Assembly: GCA_903889565.1 (NCBI GenBank)
Contig: CAISYC010000059.1
Coordinates: 62,001 to 126,000 of the forward strand
Length of the DNA stretch: 64,000 nt
Reading direction: 5' to 3'
Source of the DNA: an uncultured beta proteobacterium
GTDB lineage: Bacteria > Pseudomonadota > Gammaproteobacteria > Burkholderiales > SG8-41
The notes under the pieces are model-generated. The model was not told where the DNA came from. It searched no databases and saw only the letters and a list, made by a program, of their open reading frames with translations. The position numbers were made by a program, and so were the translations under genes. Positions 17,634-25,129 of this stretch are shown piece by piece (within the stretch, counting starts at the first letter, position 1; each line of letters opens with the position of its first letter).

Positions 17634-19142
17634 TTAGTTTGCCGTCGCTGCGGCGCCGGCGTGCACAAAATTCGCCGCTTCACGCCCGGCAATGCGTCCG
17701 AACACTGCGCCGGCCATCAGGCCGGTGCTGCCCGGATAGTTGAAATAATACAGGCCGCCGACCAGTTCGCCCGCGGCATAGAGGCCGGGAATCGGATTGT
17801 CCTCGATATCGAGCACGTGCGCGTCGGGATTGATCTTGAGGCCGCCGAAAGTGAAGGTAATGCCGCAGCCGACCGAGTAGGCTTCGAACGGCGGTTTCTC
17901 CAGCCGGTTGGCCCAGTTGGTCTTGTCGATCGCGAGTCCGCTGGTGCCGCGGCCGTCACGGACATTGGGATCGAAGGCGACATCGGTTTTGACCGCGGCG
18001 TTGTACTCGCGGACGGTATCGAGGAAGTTCTGCGGGTGCACATCCTGCATTTTCTCGACCAGTTGCTCGAGCGTGTCGGCCTGCACCTTGGTCGCGCCGC
18101 GCAGCTTGTACTCGTCGCGCATCAGCGGTTTGACCTGCTGGTCGAAAATCTGCCAGGCAAAGCTGCCCGGCTGCTGCAGCACCACGCGACCGTATTTTGC
18201 ATAGGTGTAGTTGCGGAAGTCGGCGCCTTCGTCGACGAAGCGCTTGCCTTCGGAATTGACCATGATGCCGAACGGATAGCTGTGGCGGTAACCGGCATGC
18301 GGATGCTCGACATCGCCGAAATCGGCGGCATAACGCTCCCATGCGACCGAGTGACAGCCGGACCACTGGCCGTACGACTGCGCGCCGATGTCGAGCGCCA
18401 TGCGGATGCCGTCGCCGGTGTTGTAGCGGGTGCCGCGCACCTTGGCGATATCGAAGCCGGGGCCGAGGTAGCGCGTGCGCATCTCGCGGTTGGCCTCGAA
18501 GCCGCCGCAGGCGAGCACCACCGCGCGCGTGCGGACCACCGCATCGATGCCGTCGCAACGCACGCGCACGCCCTCGACGCCCTGCGCGCCGCGCACGATT
18601 TCAGTCCCCTGCGCGCCGTATTTGACCGGGATGCCGTGTTGGTCGAGCGATTTGTAGAGCAATTCCATCAGGCCGCGGCCGCCGCCGTTGGCGTAGATCA
18701 CGATGCCGCCGAAAAATTTGAAACGGCCGTTGACGTTATAAGCCTGGCGGCCGTAATTCGGCACGAAGCGCGCGCCGCGGCCGCGCATCCACTGCACGGT
18801 GTCGAAACTGTTCTTGACGATGGTTTCGGCAAGATCGGGGTCGATGTAGTACTGGGTGATGCGGCCAAGGTCGTCGAGATAGTCTTCCGCGGTGTACTGG
18901 CCGAAATCGGAGCGCGCGATCTCGTCATCGGTGAGATCGGGGACCACCTTCTTGATATCCTCGGTGCCGTGATGAACCATGCGGAAGCCGCCGCCGGTGT
19001 AGGCGCTGTTGCCGCCGCGTTTGTCTGCGGGCGCGCGTTCAAGCACGAGGACGCTGGCGCCCTGTTCGCGCGCCGACAGCGCGGCGCAGAGGGCGGCGTT
19101 GCCGCCGCCGATGACGACGACATCAAACTGTTCACTGCTCAT
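17634..19142 (-). CDS. FAD-dependent tricarballylate dehydrogenase-like flavoprotein
   Basis: 502-residue FAD-binding protein of the fumarate reductase/succinate dehydrogenase flavoprotein superfamily. The Rossmann motif VVIGGGNAALCAALSA is at residues 9-24. The C-terminal FAD contact PIPGLYAAGELVGGLYYFNYPGSTGL is near residues 450-475. The GNAAL variant and length fit the TcuA group, which oxidises tricarballylate to cis-aconitate. The start at 19142 has CGGAG about nine bases upstream. It heads the seven-gene operon and is divergent from the isocitrate-lyase-like gene. No TcuB-like reoxidase is adjacent, so the electron acceptor is unknown. Related flavoproteins dehydrogenate other 2-ene-forming acids or 3-ketosteroids. 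Confidence 0.82.
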   Translation of the reverse strand: MSSEQFDVVVIGGGNAALCAALSAREQGASVLVLERAPADKRGGNSAYTGGGFRMVHHGTEDIKKVVPDLTDDEIARSDFGQYTAEDYLDDLGRITQYYIDPDLAETIVKNSFDTVQWMRGRGARFVPNYGRQAYNVNGRFKFFGGIVIYANGGGRGLMELLYKSLDQHGIPVKYGAQGTEIVRGAQGVEGVRVRCDGIDAVVRTRAVVLACGGFEANREMRTRYLGPGFDIAKVRGTRYNTGDGIRMALDIGAQSYGQWSGCHSVAWERYAADFGDVEHPHAGYRHSYPFGIMVNSEGKRFVDEGADFRNYTYAKYGRVVLQQPGSFAWQIFDQQVKPLMRDEYKLRGATKVQADTLEQLVEKMQDVHPQNFLDTVREYNAAVKTDVAFDPNVRDGRGTSGLAIDKTNWANRLEKPPFEAYSVGCGITFTFGGLKINPDAHVLDIEDNPIPGLYAAGELVGGLYYFNYPGSTGLMAGAVFGRIAGREAANFVHAGAAATAN

Positions 19143-19195
19143 TGCACGAAACTCCGGAGGGTTGGCGGGGCGCGGCATCCCGAGCGATGGATGCA

Positions 19196-19207
19196 CATGT
19201 ATACATG
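19196..19207. promoter_or_regulatory. Perfect palindrome CATGTATACATG, candidate GntR operator
   Basis: A perfect 12-base palindrome lies between the divergent FAD dehydrogenase (start 19142) and isocitrate-lyase-like gene (start 19286). Its TGTATACA core is the form bound by several FCD-type GntR regulators, such as MdcY and MatR of malonate operons. The GntR gene is in the left operon. A site here could control both directions. Binding is not shown, only inferred. Confidence 0.55.
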
Positions 19208-19285
19208 AGAATACGGTAGAATGATGCACCGGTCAATCTCGCGGCCGTAGCGCGCTGCGGCGACCGCCTGCCAAGGAAATTACAA

Positions 19286-20221
19286 ATGAAAACAGCCTCG
19301 AAAGGCGCCTTGTTGCGCGCGCTGATGAACCGCAGGGGAAAAGTGCTGGCGATCCTGCATCCGCCGACCGCGGCGCACGCGCGCATCATGGAAAAATCCG
19401 GTTGCGAGGCGGTCTTCGTCGGCACCGGCGGCGTGGTCGGCGCTTACACGGGGCTCGCCGACGTCGGCGCGCTGGGCATGATGGAGTGCGTGCAGATCGC
19501 CGGCTGGATCGCCGCCAGCGTCAACATGCCGGTCATCATGGACGGCGACACCGGCCACGGCGGGGTGATGGCAGTGCGCCGCATGGTGCGCGAATGCATC
19601 CGCGCGGGCATCGCCGGCGTGCGCATCGACGACCAGCCGATCGAAGGCAAGCGGCGCACCCAGAGCGCGGGCGTGGAAGTGGTGCCGATCGAACAGGCGG
19701 TCGCGCGCTATCGCGCCGCGGTCGACATGAAGAACGAACTCGACCCGGATTTCGTCGTGATGGCGCAGTGTTATGCGCGTGATGCGTCGAACAGCAGCCT
19801 TGATGATTGCATCGTGCGCCTGAAGGCCTACCGCGAAGAGGCGGGGGTGGATTGGGTGCAGCTCGAATCGCCGCATTCAATCGAGGAAATCAAACTGGCG
19901 CGCGCCGCAGTCGAGGGGCCGCTGTCGTTCATGAAAGGCAAGCTGCCAGGTTACCTTGGTTTTGACGAGCACCTCGCGCTCGGTATCAACATCGCGTGGT
20001 ATCCGGGATTTACCCACCATGTGACGTGGGCGGCTTTGTCAGACTTCATGCAGGCGTTTCAACAGAAGGGCGTCGGGGCGTGGGACGATTTCGTCGCCTC
20101 GCGTGCGGACCACCCTTATCTGATGCCGGAGATCGGTGCCGACGGCGAAGGGCTCGCCAAACAGCGCGAACTCGAAGAGAAATATTTGTCGGGGGCGGCG
20201 TTGAGCAAATACCGGAAATGA
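19286..20221 (+). CDS. Isocitrate lyase/PEP mutase superfamily protein
   Basis: 311-residue TIM-barrel protein. The superfamily metal site appears as VIMDGDTGHGGV (about residues 84-95), and VRIDDQP (about 112-118) matches the strand before the active-site loop. In lyases that loop reads K-R/K-C-G-H; here it reads KRRTQSAG, so the catalytic cysteine is replaced. It is therefore not an ordinary isocitrate or methylisocitrate lyase; it could be a hydrolase, a mutase or a lyase with another base. AAGGA lies seven bases before the ATG. It is divergent from the catabolic operon and shares its intergenic region, so it probably acts in the same pathway. Exact reaction unknown. Confidence 0.8.
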   Translation: MKTASKGALLRALMNRRGKVLAILHPPTAAHARIMEKSGCEAVFVGTGGVVGAYTGLADVGALGMMECVQIAGWIAASVNMPVIMDGDTGHGGVMAVRRMVRECIRAGIAGVRIDDQPIEGKRRTQSAGVEVVPIEQAVARYRAAVDMKNELDPDFVVMAQCYARDASNSSLDDCIVRLKAYREEAGVDWVQLESPHSIEEIKLARAAVEGPLSFMKGKLPGYLGFDEHLALGINIAWYPGFTHHVTWAALSDFMQAFQQKGVGAWDDFVASRADHPYLMPEIGADGEGLAKQRELEEKYLSGAALSKYRK

Positions 20222-20263
20222 ATCCACGGTATGAATCTCGCCGAACCCGCTATCCTTCGCCCG

Positions 20264-21341
20264 CTAATTTAGCGCGAAGGCCTCGTTTACCGACGTTAAG
20301 AATGCCGTGCCGGTGACCGGCGCGCCGCCGGCGAAGTAGATTGCATCGCCGATGGTCGCCGCACCCGCGCCGTGGCGCGGCGTCGGCAGCGGCGCATAAC
20401 TTTCCCACCGGTCGGTTTTGACGTCATAGCCCTCGTTTTGCCCGTGCAGCTTGCCGGTCGATTCGCCGCCCATGATAAAAATGCGCTCGCGCAGCACGGC
20501 CGCAGCGTGGCCGCCGCGCGGCGTCGGCAACGGCGCGCGTGTTTCCCAGGCGTCGGTCTGCAAATCGTAAACGTGATGCAGATCGCTGCTGCGGCTGGAG
20601 CCGTCGAGACCGCCGCCGATGACATGAATGCGGCCGTTTAGCGCCACCGCGCCGGCGTGATCGCGCGCATCCGGCAGCGGCGCGCGCGGCTCCCAATTAT
20701 CCGCGGCGGGATCGTAAACCTCGTGCCAATCGACGCTCTTCTTGATGTCGCGTCCGCTGGCGCCGGCGATGGCGTGAATTTTTCCGTCAAGCGCAATCAC
20801 TGAAGCGGCCGCGCGCGCGCGGCAGCGGCGCGACCGTCCGCCATTCGCCATTCGCGATGTCGAAAGCATAGACGTCTTGGTGCGGCAGGCGAATCTGGTC
20901 GATAAAGCCGCCGACGGCGTAGAGCACGCCGTTGCCGATGGCGACGCCGATATGGCTGGCGCCGCGCGGCAGCGGTGCGGCCTCGGTCCAGGCATTTTTA
21001 GCTGCGTCGTAGATGTGGTGATAGGCGCGATCGAAACGCAGATTGCCGTAGCCGCCGACCACGTGCATGCGGCCGTTCCACGCCGCCGCCCATGCCATTT
21101 CGCTGCGCGGAAACGGCAGCAGCATGCGCGTCGTCCAGCGGCCGGGTTTTGCCGCGCGAGCGGCCGCGCTGTCAAAACTTTTCTGCGCTTCGGCATTGGG
21201 CGGAAGACGCGTGATCGAGGCGTCGCGCGCGTGTATGATGGTCGCGCCGTCGTTTCCCGCTTGCGCGCGCAGCCAGGCAGGCGCCATGGCGAACGCGGCG
21301 AGCGCGGCTTTGACGAGCGTTCGGCGTTGCGCGGAATGCAC
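20264..21341 (-). pseudogene. Exported Kelch-repeat protein, interrupted by a frameshift
   Basis: The two halves are in different frames. The upstream half (21341 to about 20815) starts at GTG with a Tat-like leader (QRRTLVKAALAAFAMAP) and carries Kelch blades such as AAWNGRMHVVGGYG and GNGVLYAVGG. The downstream half (about 20815 to 20264) continues with HAIAGASG, GRIHVIGGGLDG and ERIFIMGGEST blades to the stop. The switch falls in an alternating GC run at 20808-20822, a likely slippage or sequencing-error site; total length is one base off a multiple of three. The intact product would be a periplasmic beta-propeller of about 355 residues with six or so repeats. It starts six bases after the sulfurtransferase gene. 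Function unknown; a binding or catalytic propeller is possible. Confidence 0.75.
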
Positions 21342-21346
21342 GGGTT

Positions 21347-22192
21347 TTACGGGCCTGTCGCCACAGGACGGGCCGGATCGCTGCACCATTCGCTCCACGA
21401 CCCCGGATAAATGCGCGAGCCGGCGAGGCCGGCGATTTCCATCGCCAGATGATTGTGGCAGGCGGTAACGCCGGAGCCGCATTGATGCACCACCTGCGCA
21501 GGCTTCGCCGTGCCGAGCAGCGCGGCGAATTCCTGTTTCAGCACGGTGGCTGGTTTGAAACAGCCGTCGGTACCGAGGTTCAGCTGGAAAAAGCGGTTGA
21601 GTGCGCCTGGAATATGCCCGCCCACGGGATCGAGCGTTTCGTTCTCGCCGCGAAAGCGGTCGGCGCTGCGCGCATCCAGCAAGCGCAGGTCCGGCTTGCC
21701 GATCGCGGCTTCGACCAACGCGGCATCGACGGTGATGGCAAGCGGCGCGCCGACAAAATTGCCGGGCGTGATTGCAGGCGCAACCGCATCGACCGCGCCG
21801 CCGGCTTTGCGCCACGCATTCCAGCCGCCGTCGAGCACGGCGACCTTCGCGTGACCGACCCAGCGCAGCATCCACCACAGGCGCGCCGCATAGGGCCCGC
21901 CGGAGGCGTCGTAGGCAACGACCTGCATGCCGCAGCGCAGACCAAGCGCGGCCATGCGCGCGCAGAATTGTTTCGCCTCAGGCAGCGGATGGCGGCCGTT
22001 GCGGCCGTTCTTGCTGCCGGACAAATCCCGATCGAGGTTGACGTGGCGTGCGCCCCGGATATGCGCCTCGGCATAGGCACGCGCACCGGTCGCGGGATCG
22101 GCCAGATCGTGACGGCAGTCGAAGACGATCCAGTCGGGATCTTCAAGGTGAGACGCGAGTTCGCCTGCGCTGATGAGTGTGGTGAACATCAA
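21347..22192 (-). CDS. Rhodanese-type sulfurtransferase (thiosulfate/3-mercaptopyruvate)
   Basis: 281-residue two-domain rhodanese. The N-terminal domain (about 1-130) has VFDCRHDL and the CH2A-like YAEAHIRGARHVNLDRD. The C-terminal catalytic domain has LLDARSADRFRG and GHIPGALN, and its active-site loop is CGSGVTACHN, with the nucleophilic cysteine first. CGSGVTA is the loop of 3-mercaptopyruvate/thiosulfate sulfurtransferases (SseA-like), which move sulfane sulfur to thiols or cyanide. No signal peptide is evident. It is encoded 91 bases after the Rieske oxygenase gene and directly before the Kelch gene on the same strand. Confidence 0.88.
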   Translation of the reverse strand: MMFTTLISAGELASHLEDPDWIVFDCRHDLADPATGARAYAEAHIRGARHVNLDRDLSGSKNGRNGRHPLPEAKQFCARMAALGLRCGMQVVAYDASGGPYAARLWWMLRWVGHAKVAVLDGGWNAWRKAGGAVDAVAPAITPGNFVGAPLAITVDAALVEAAIGKPDLRLLDARSADRFRGENETLDPVGGHIPGALNRFFQLNLGTDGCFKPATVLKQEFAALLGTAKPAQVVHQCGSGVTACHNHLAMEIAGLAGSRIYPGSWSEWCSDPARPVATGP

Positions 22193-22283
22193 GACCAGGG
22201 GTTCAGAATGGAGAATTGAGGTTTGAGGGAGGGAGCGCCGTGCTGCCGCATGGCGGCGACAAAACCACGGGCTTGCTCAATCC

Positions 22284-23390
22284 TCAATCCTGCTGTCGCC
22301 CCAGTTCGCGGCGCAGGAATTCGTGAAAGTGCAGCATGCCGTCTTCCATCGGCGACTGATAGGGGCCGACTTCGCTGATGCCCTGCTTGTGGAGGGCGCG
22401 CCGGCCGTCGGTCATGCGCATGCAGATTTCGTCGTCTTCGACCGCGGTTTCGCGGTAGGCTGCCTGCTCGGCTTCGACGAACTCGCGCTCGAACAGCGCG
22501 ATTTCCTCGGGATAATAAAATTCGATCACGTTGCTGCAGGCTTCGGGGCCGCGCGGCACGATGGTGCTGATCACCAGCACGTGCGGATACCACTCGACCA
22601 TGATGTTCGGGTAATAGGTCAGCCAGATCGCGCCGTGCGGCGGGTTGCGGCCTTCGTTGTAGCGCATCAGCACGTCCTGCCATTTCTGGTAGACCGGCGT
22701 GCCGCCCTGCGCAAGGCCCGTTTTGACGCCGCAGGTCTGCACGCTGTACCAGTCGCCGAATTCCCACTTCAGATCGTCGATGGCGACGAAGTTGCCGAGT
22801 CCCGGATGGAAGGGCACGACGTGGTAATCCTCGAGGTAGACCTCGATGAATGTCTTCCAGTTGCAGGCGTATTCGTCGATCTGCACGCGGTCGAGCATGA
22901 AGTCCGAAAAATCGAGGTCCTGTTTCACGCCGAGACCGGCCAGGTCGCGCGCGACATCGCGTTTGCCGTTGAACAGCAGGCCGTTCCAGTTTTGCAACGG
23001 CGTTGAGCCGAGATCGAGGCAGGGGTTGCCGAGAAAATGCGGCGCGCCGAGCAGTTTGCCATCGAGTCCGTAGGTCCAGCGGTGCAGCGGACACACGATC
23101 GATTTCGTCGCGCCGCGGTCCTTCAGAATGATCGCCTGGCGGTGGCGGCAGACGTTGCTGATCAACTGCACGTTCTGCTCGCCGCGCACCAGCGCCTTGC
23201 TGTTGTCGAATCGCGCCAGCACCTGATAATCGCCGCGGTTCGGCGTCATCAGTTCGTGACCGACGTAGCCGGGACCCTGCTCAAACAGGAGCTTTTGTTC
23301 GAGCGCGTAAATCTGCGGATCGAAGTACCAGGGAATCGGAAGCTGCGGCGAAGTCTTGGTCAGCGCTTGTAAAGTCGCCAGATCGGACAT
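22284..23390 (-). CDS. Rieske ring-hydroxylating oxygenase, large subunit type
   Basis: 368-residue Rieske non-haem iron oxygenase. The [2Fe-2S] ligands are C81 and H83 in CRHRQ and C100 and H103 in CPLHRW. The mononuclear iron region is FIEVYLEDYHVVPFHPGL (about 190-207), with the spaced histidines expected for this family. Such proteins hydroxylate or demethylate aromatic or quaternary amine substrates using a separate reductase, which is not encoded nearby. In many Burkholderiales a gene of this type sits beside xseB-ispA-dxs, as here, so the position may be ancestral. Substrate unknown. Confidence 0.87.
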   Translation of the reverse strand: MSDLATLQALTKTSPQLPIPWYFDPQIYALEQKLLFEQGPGYVGHELMTPNRGDYQVLARFDNSKALVRGEQNVQLISNVCRHRQAIILKDRGATKSIVCPLHRWTYGLDGKLLGAPHFLGNPCLDLGSTPLQNWNGLLFNGKRDVARDLAGLGVKQDLDFSDFMLDRVQIDEYACNWKTFIEVYLEDYHVVPFHPGLGNFVAIDDLKWEFGDWYSVQTCGVKTGLAQGGTPVYQKWQDVLMRYNEGRNPPHGAIWLTYYPNIMVEWYPHVLVISTIVPRGPEACSNVIEFYYPEEIALFEREFVEAEQAAYRETAVEDDEICMRMTDGRRALHKQGISEVGPYQSPMEDGMLHFHEFLRRELGRQQD

Positions 23391-23997
23391 ACGGCGTGTT
23401 CTCTAATCTCTAGACAGGAAGTGAAGGGGTGGCATCGCCGAGACGACGCGCTAAAACCATTTGTTTACAAGCCCTTAGGCGAGAGGCTATTTTCCCCGCA
23501 TTTGCTGCCGAGGGCAACCACAATTTGCCGGCGAGGCTGTATCTGGCTGTTTATCTGCGACAAATGCCTGACGATGCGGTTCGGTTGAAGGTTGCGGGAG
23601 CGCCATCCGCGCCCGGCGCAAGCCGTGCGCCCGGCGGGCGTCGCGGCACCGCTGGTCAGGCGCGCAGGCGCAAAAAAATTCGACGTCGCGGGCGCGCTCA
23701 AGACAGCGTCATTGCGCGGCCATCGGATTGTCGCGTCGCGTCATACCGGTCGATGCCAATGCGTGAAATCGCGGGCCATCGTCGACTGCCGATCGCGACC
23801 GCGCGCGGTGGCCGTTCGCGCGAATGCCAATGAGGGTTATGCGGGTATCGGGCATCGGCGCCGCGCGTATCCTGCGCATGCTGTTGCGCCGGTTTGATTT
23901 ACCTCGTGCATCAGGCGGTTTTCCGCGCGTGTTTCGTTGACCGCAAGGCGCTGATTGCGCTATGTTCGTGGTTTGAATGCGGTCGCTTTCTCCGGCA
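23391..23997. other. About 600 bases without a convincing gene
   Basis: This region lies between divergent transcription units (Rieske gene leftwards, xseB rightwards). Short open frames exist here, for example one of 134 codons on the plus strand at 23429-23833. Their products are arginine-rich and low in recognisable motifs, typical of non-coding GC-rich sequence. The right end carries a promoter candidate for xseB. I saw no tRNA, strong terminator or repeat. Confidence 0.5.
23937..23966 (+). promoter_or_regulatory. Candidate sigma-70 promoter for xseB-ispA-dxs
   Basis: TTGACC at 23937-23942 and TATGTT at 23961-23966 are separated by 18 bases. Transcription would begin near 23973, about 25 bases before the preferred xseB start at 23998. 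That leaves no room for translation from the earlier ATG at 23977 with a normal leader. Confidence 0.45.
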
Positions 23998-24246
23998 ATG
24001 CCGAAACCCGAAAAATCAGATAAAAGCCCGACCTACGAGAGCGCGCTGGCCGAGCTCGAAACGATCGTTTCGCGCATGGAGGACGGGCAGCTTTCGCTCG
24101 AGCAATCGCTCACCGCGTACAGGCGCGGTGCCGAACTTTTGAAGTTCTGCCAGGGTCAACTGGCCGATGCCCAACAGCAGGTCAAGGTGCTTGAAGCCGG
24201 TGTGATGAAAAACTTTGCCGGCGACGATGACGACCCATCCGCCTGA
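23998..24246 (+). CDS. xseB: Exodeoxyribonuclease VII small subunit
   Basis: 82-residue helical protein with the XseB signature YESALAELETIVSRMEDGQLS followed by SLEQSLTAYRRGAELLKFCQ. It is the small subunit of exonuclease VII, which degrades single-stranded DNA with several copies around one XseA. The ATG at 23998 gives the usual family length; an in-frame ATG seven codons earlier (23977) cannot be excluded. xseA is not nearby, which is normal. The stop lies 20 bases inside ispA, indicating an xseB-ispA-dxs operon. Confidence 0.92.
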   Translation: MPKPEKSDKSPTYESALAELETIVSRMEDGQLSLEQSLTAYRRGAELLKFCQGQLADAQQQVKVLEAGVMKNFAGDDDDPSA

Positions 24247-25129
24247 GTTCCAGCGCTGGGCGGCTGTCCAGCAAAACCTGATCGAGTCGCAGCTGCAGTC
24301 CCTGCTGCCGGCCGCGGACATCGTGCCGCAGCGACTGCACGAAGCGATGCGCTACGCAGTGCTTGGCGGCGGCAAGCGCGTGCGTCCGCTGCTGGCCTTC
24401 GCCGCCGGCGAAGTGACTGCCGCAGCGCCGTCGCGCGTTGTGATCGTCGGCGCCGCGGTCGAACTCATACATGCCTATTCGCTGGTGCACGACGATCTGC
24501 CGTGCATGGATGACGATGTGCTGCGTCGTGGCAAGCCGACCTGTCATGTCGAGTTCGATGAGGCCACCGCATTGCTGGTCGGCGACGCCCTGCAGAGCCT
24601 CGCCTTCCAACTGCTTGCCGAACACCGTCTGGCCGATGATGCAGTGGTGCAACTCGAGATGGTCAAGCTGCTGGCAGCGGCCTCCGGTTCGCGCGGCATG
24701 GCCGGCGGACAGGCGATCGATCTTGCCGCCACCGGCAAGACGCTGACGCTGCCCGAACTCGAGTTCATGCACATCCACAAGACCGGCGCGATCATCCGCG
24801 CCGCCACGCTGCTGGGCGCGCATTGCGGCCGCGCGCTCGATAAAAAAGAACTCGCGCGACTCGATCATTTCGCCAAATGCATCGGGCTTGCCTTTCAGGT
24901 AGTGGACGACGTGCTCGATACCGAAGCATCGACTGCCACGCTCGGCAAGACCGCGGGCAAGGACGCCGAGCAGAACAAGGCGACCTACGTTACCGTGCTG
25001 GGTGTTGCGCAGTCGAAAAAACTCGCTGCCGAATTGCGCGCCGACGCGCTGGCTGCAGTTGAACCCTTCGGCGCGCGCGCGCTGCGCCTGCGCGAGCTCG
25101 CCGATTTCATCGTATTGCGAAAGTTCTGA
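24227..25129 (+). CDS. ispA: Farnesyl diphosphate synthase
   Basis: 300-residue trans-prenyltransferase. The first aspartate-rich motif DDLPCMDDD is at about residues 83-91 and the second, DDVLD, is near 226-230; both bind Mg-diphosphate. GGGKRVRP near residue 45 binds isopentenyl diphosphate. The short spacing in the first motif (DDxxxxD form) and length fit bacterial IspA, making C15 farnesyl diphosphate from IPP and DMAPP in the cytoplasm. The start MTTHPPEF at 24227 overlaps xseB by 20 bases; an alternative start lies four codons earlier. Its stop TGA shares a base with the dxs ATG. Confidence 0.94.
   Translation: MTTHPPEFQRWAAVQQNLIESQLQSLLPAADIVPQRLHEAMRYAVLGGGKRVRPLLAFAAGEVTAAAPSRVVIVGAAVELIHAYSLVHDDLPCMDDDVLRRGKPTCHVEFDEATALLVGDALQSLAFQLLAEHRLADDAVVQLEMVKLLAAASGSRGMAGGQAIDLAATGKTLTLPELEFMHIHKTGAIIRAATLLGAHCGRALDKKELARLDHFAKCIGLAFQVVDDVLDTEASTATLGKTAGKDAEQNKATYVTVLGVAQSKKLAAELRADALAAVEPFGARALRLRELADFIVLRKF

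Noticed and set aside
15497-17743. 748-codon plus-strand open frame opposite the hydro-lyase and GntR genes
   Set aside because: It spans several recognisable genes on the other strand, has histidine/arginine-rich composition and no motif.
17526-19208. 560-codon plus-strand open frame opposite the flavoprotein gene
   Set aside because: It is antisense to a gene with a clear FAD motif and its composition is typical of a shadow frame.
20787-21878. Long minus-strand frame covering the Kelch start and part of the sulfurtransferase gene
   Set aside because: Only its last part (from 21341) is the Kelch gene; the upstream part is a shadow of the rhodanese gene, which has its own active-site motif.
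23429-23833. 134-codon frame in the gap before xseB
   Set aside because: Arginine-rich, motif-free and without a ribosome binding site; competing frames of similar length exist in the same region.
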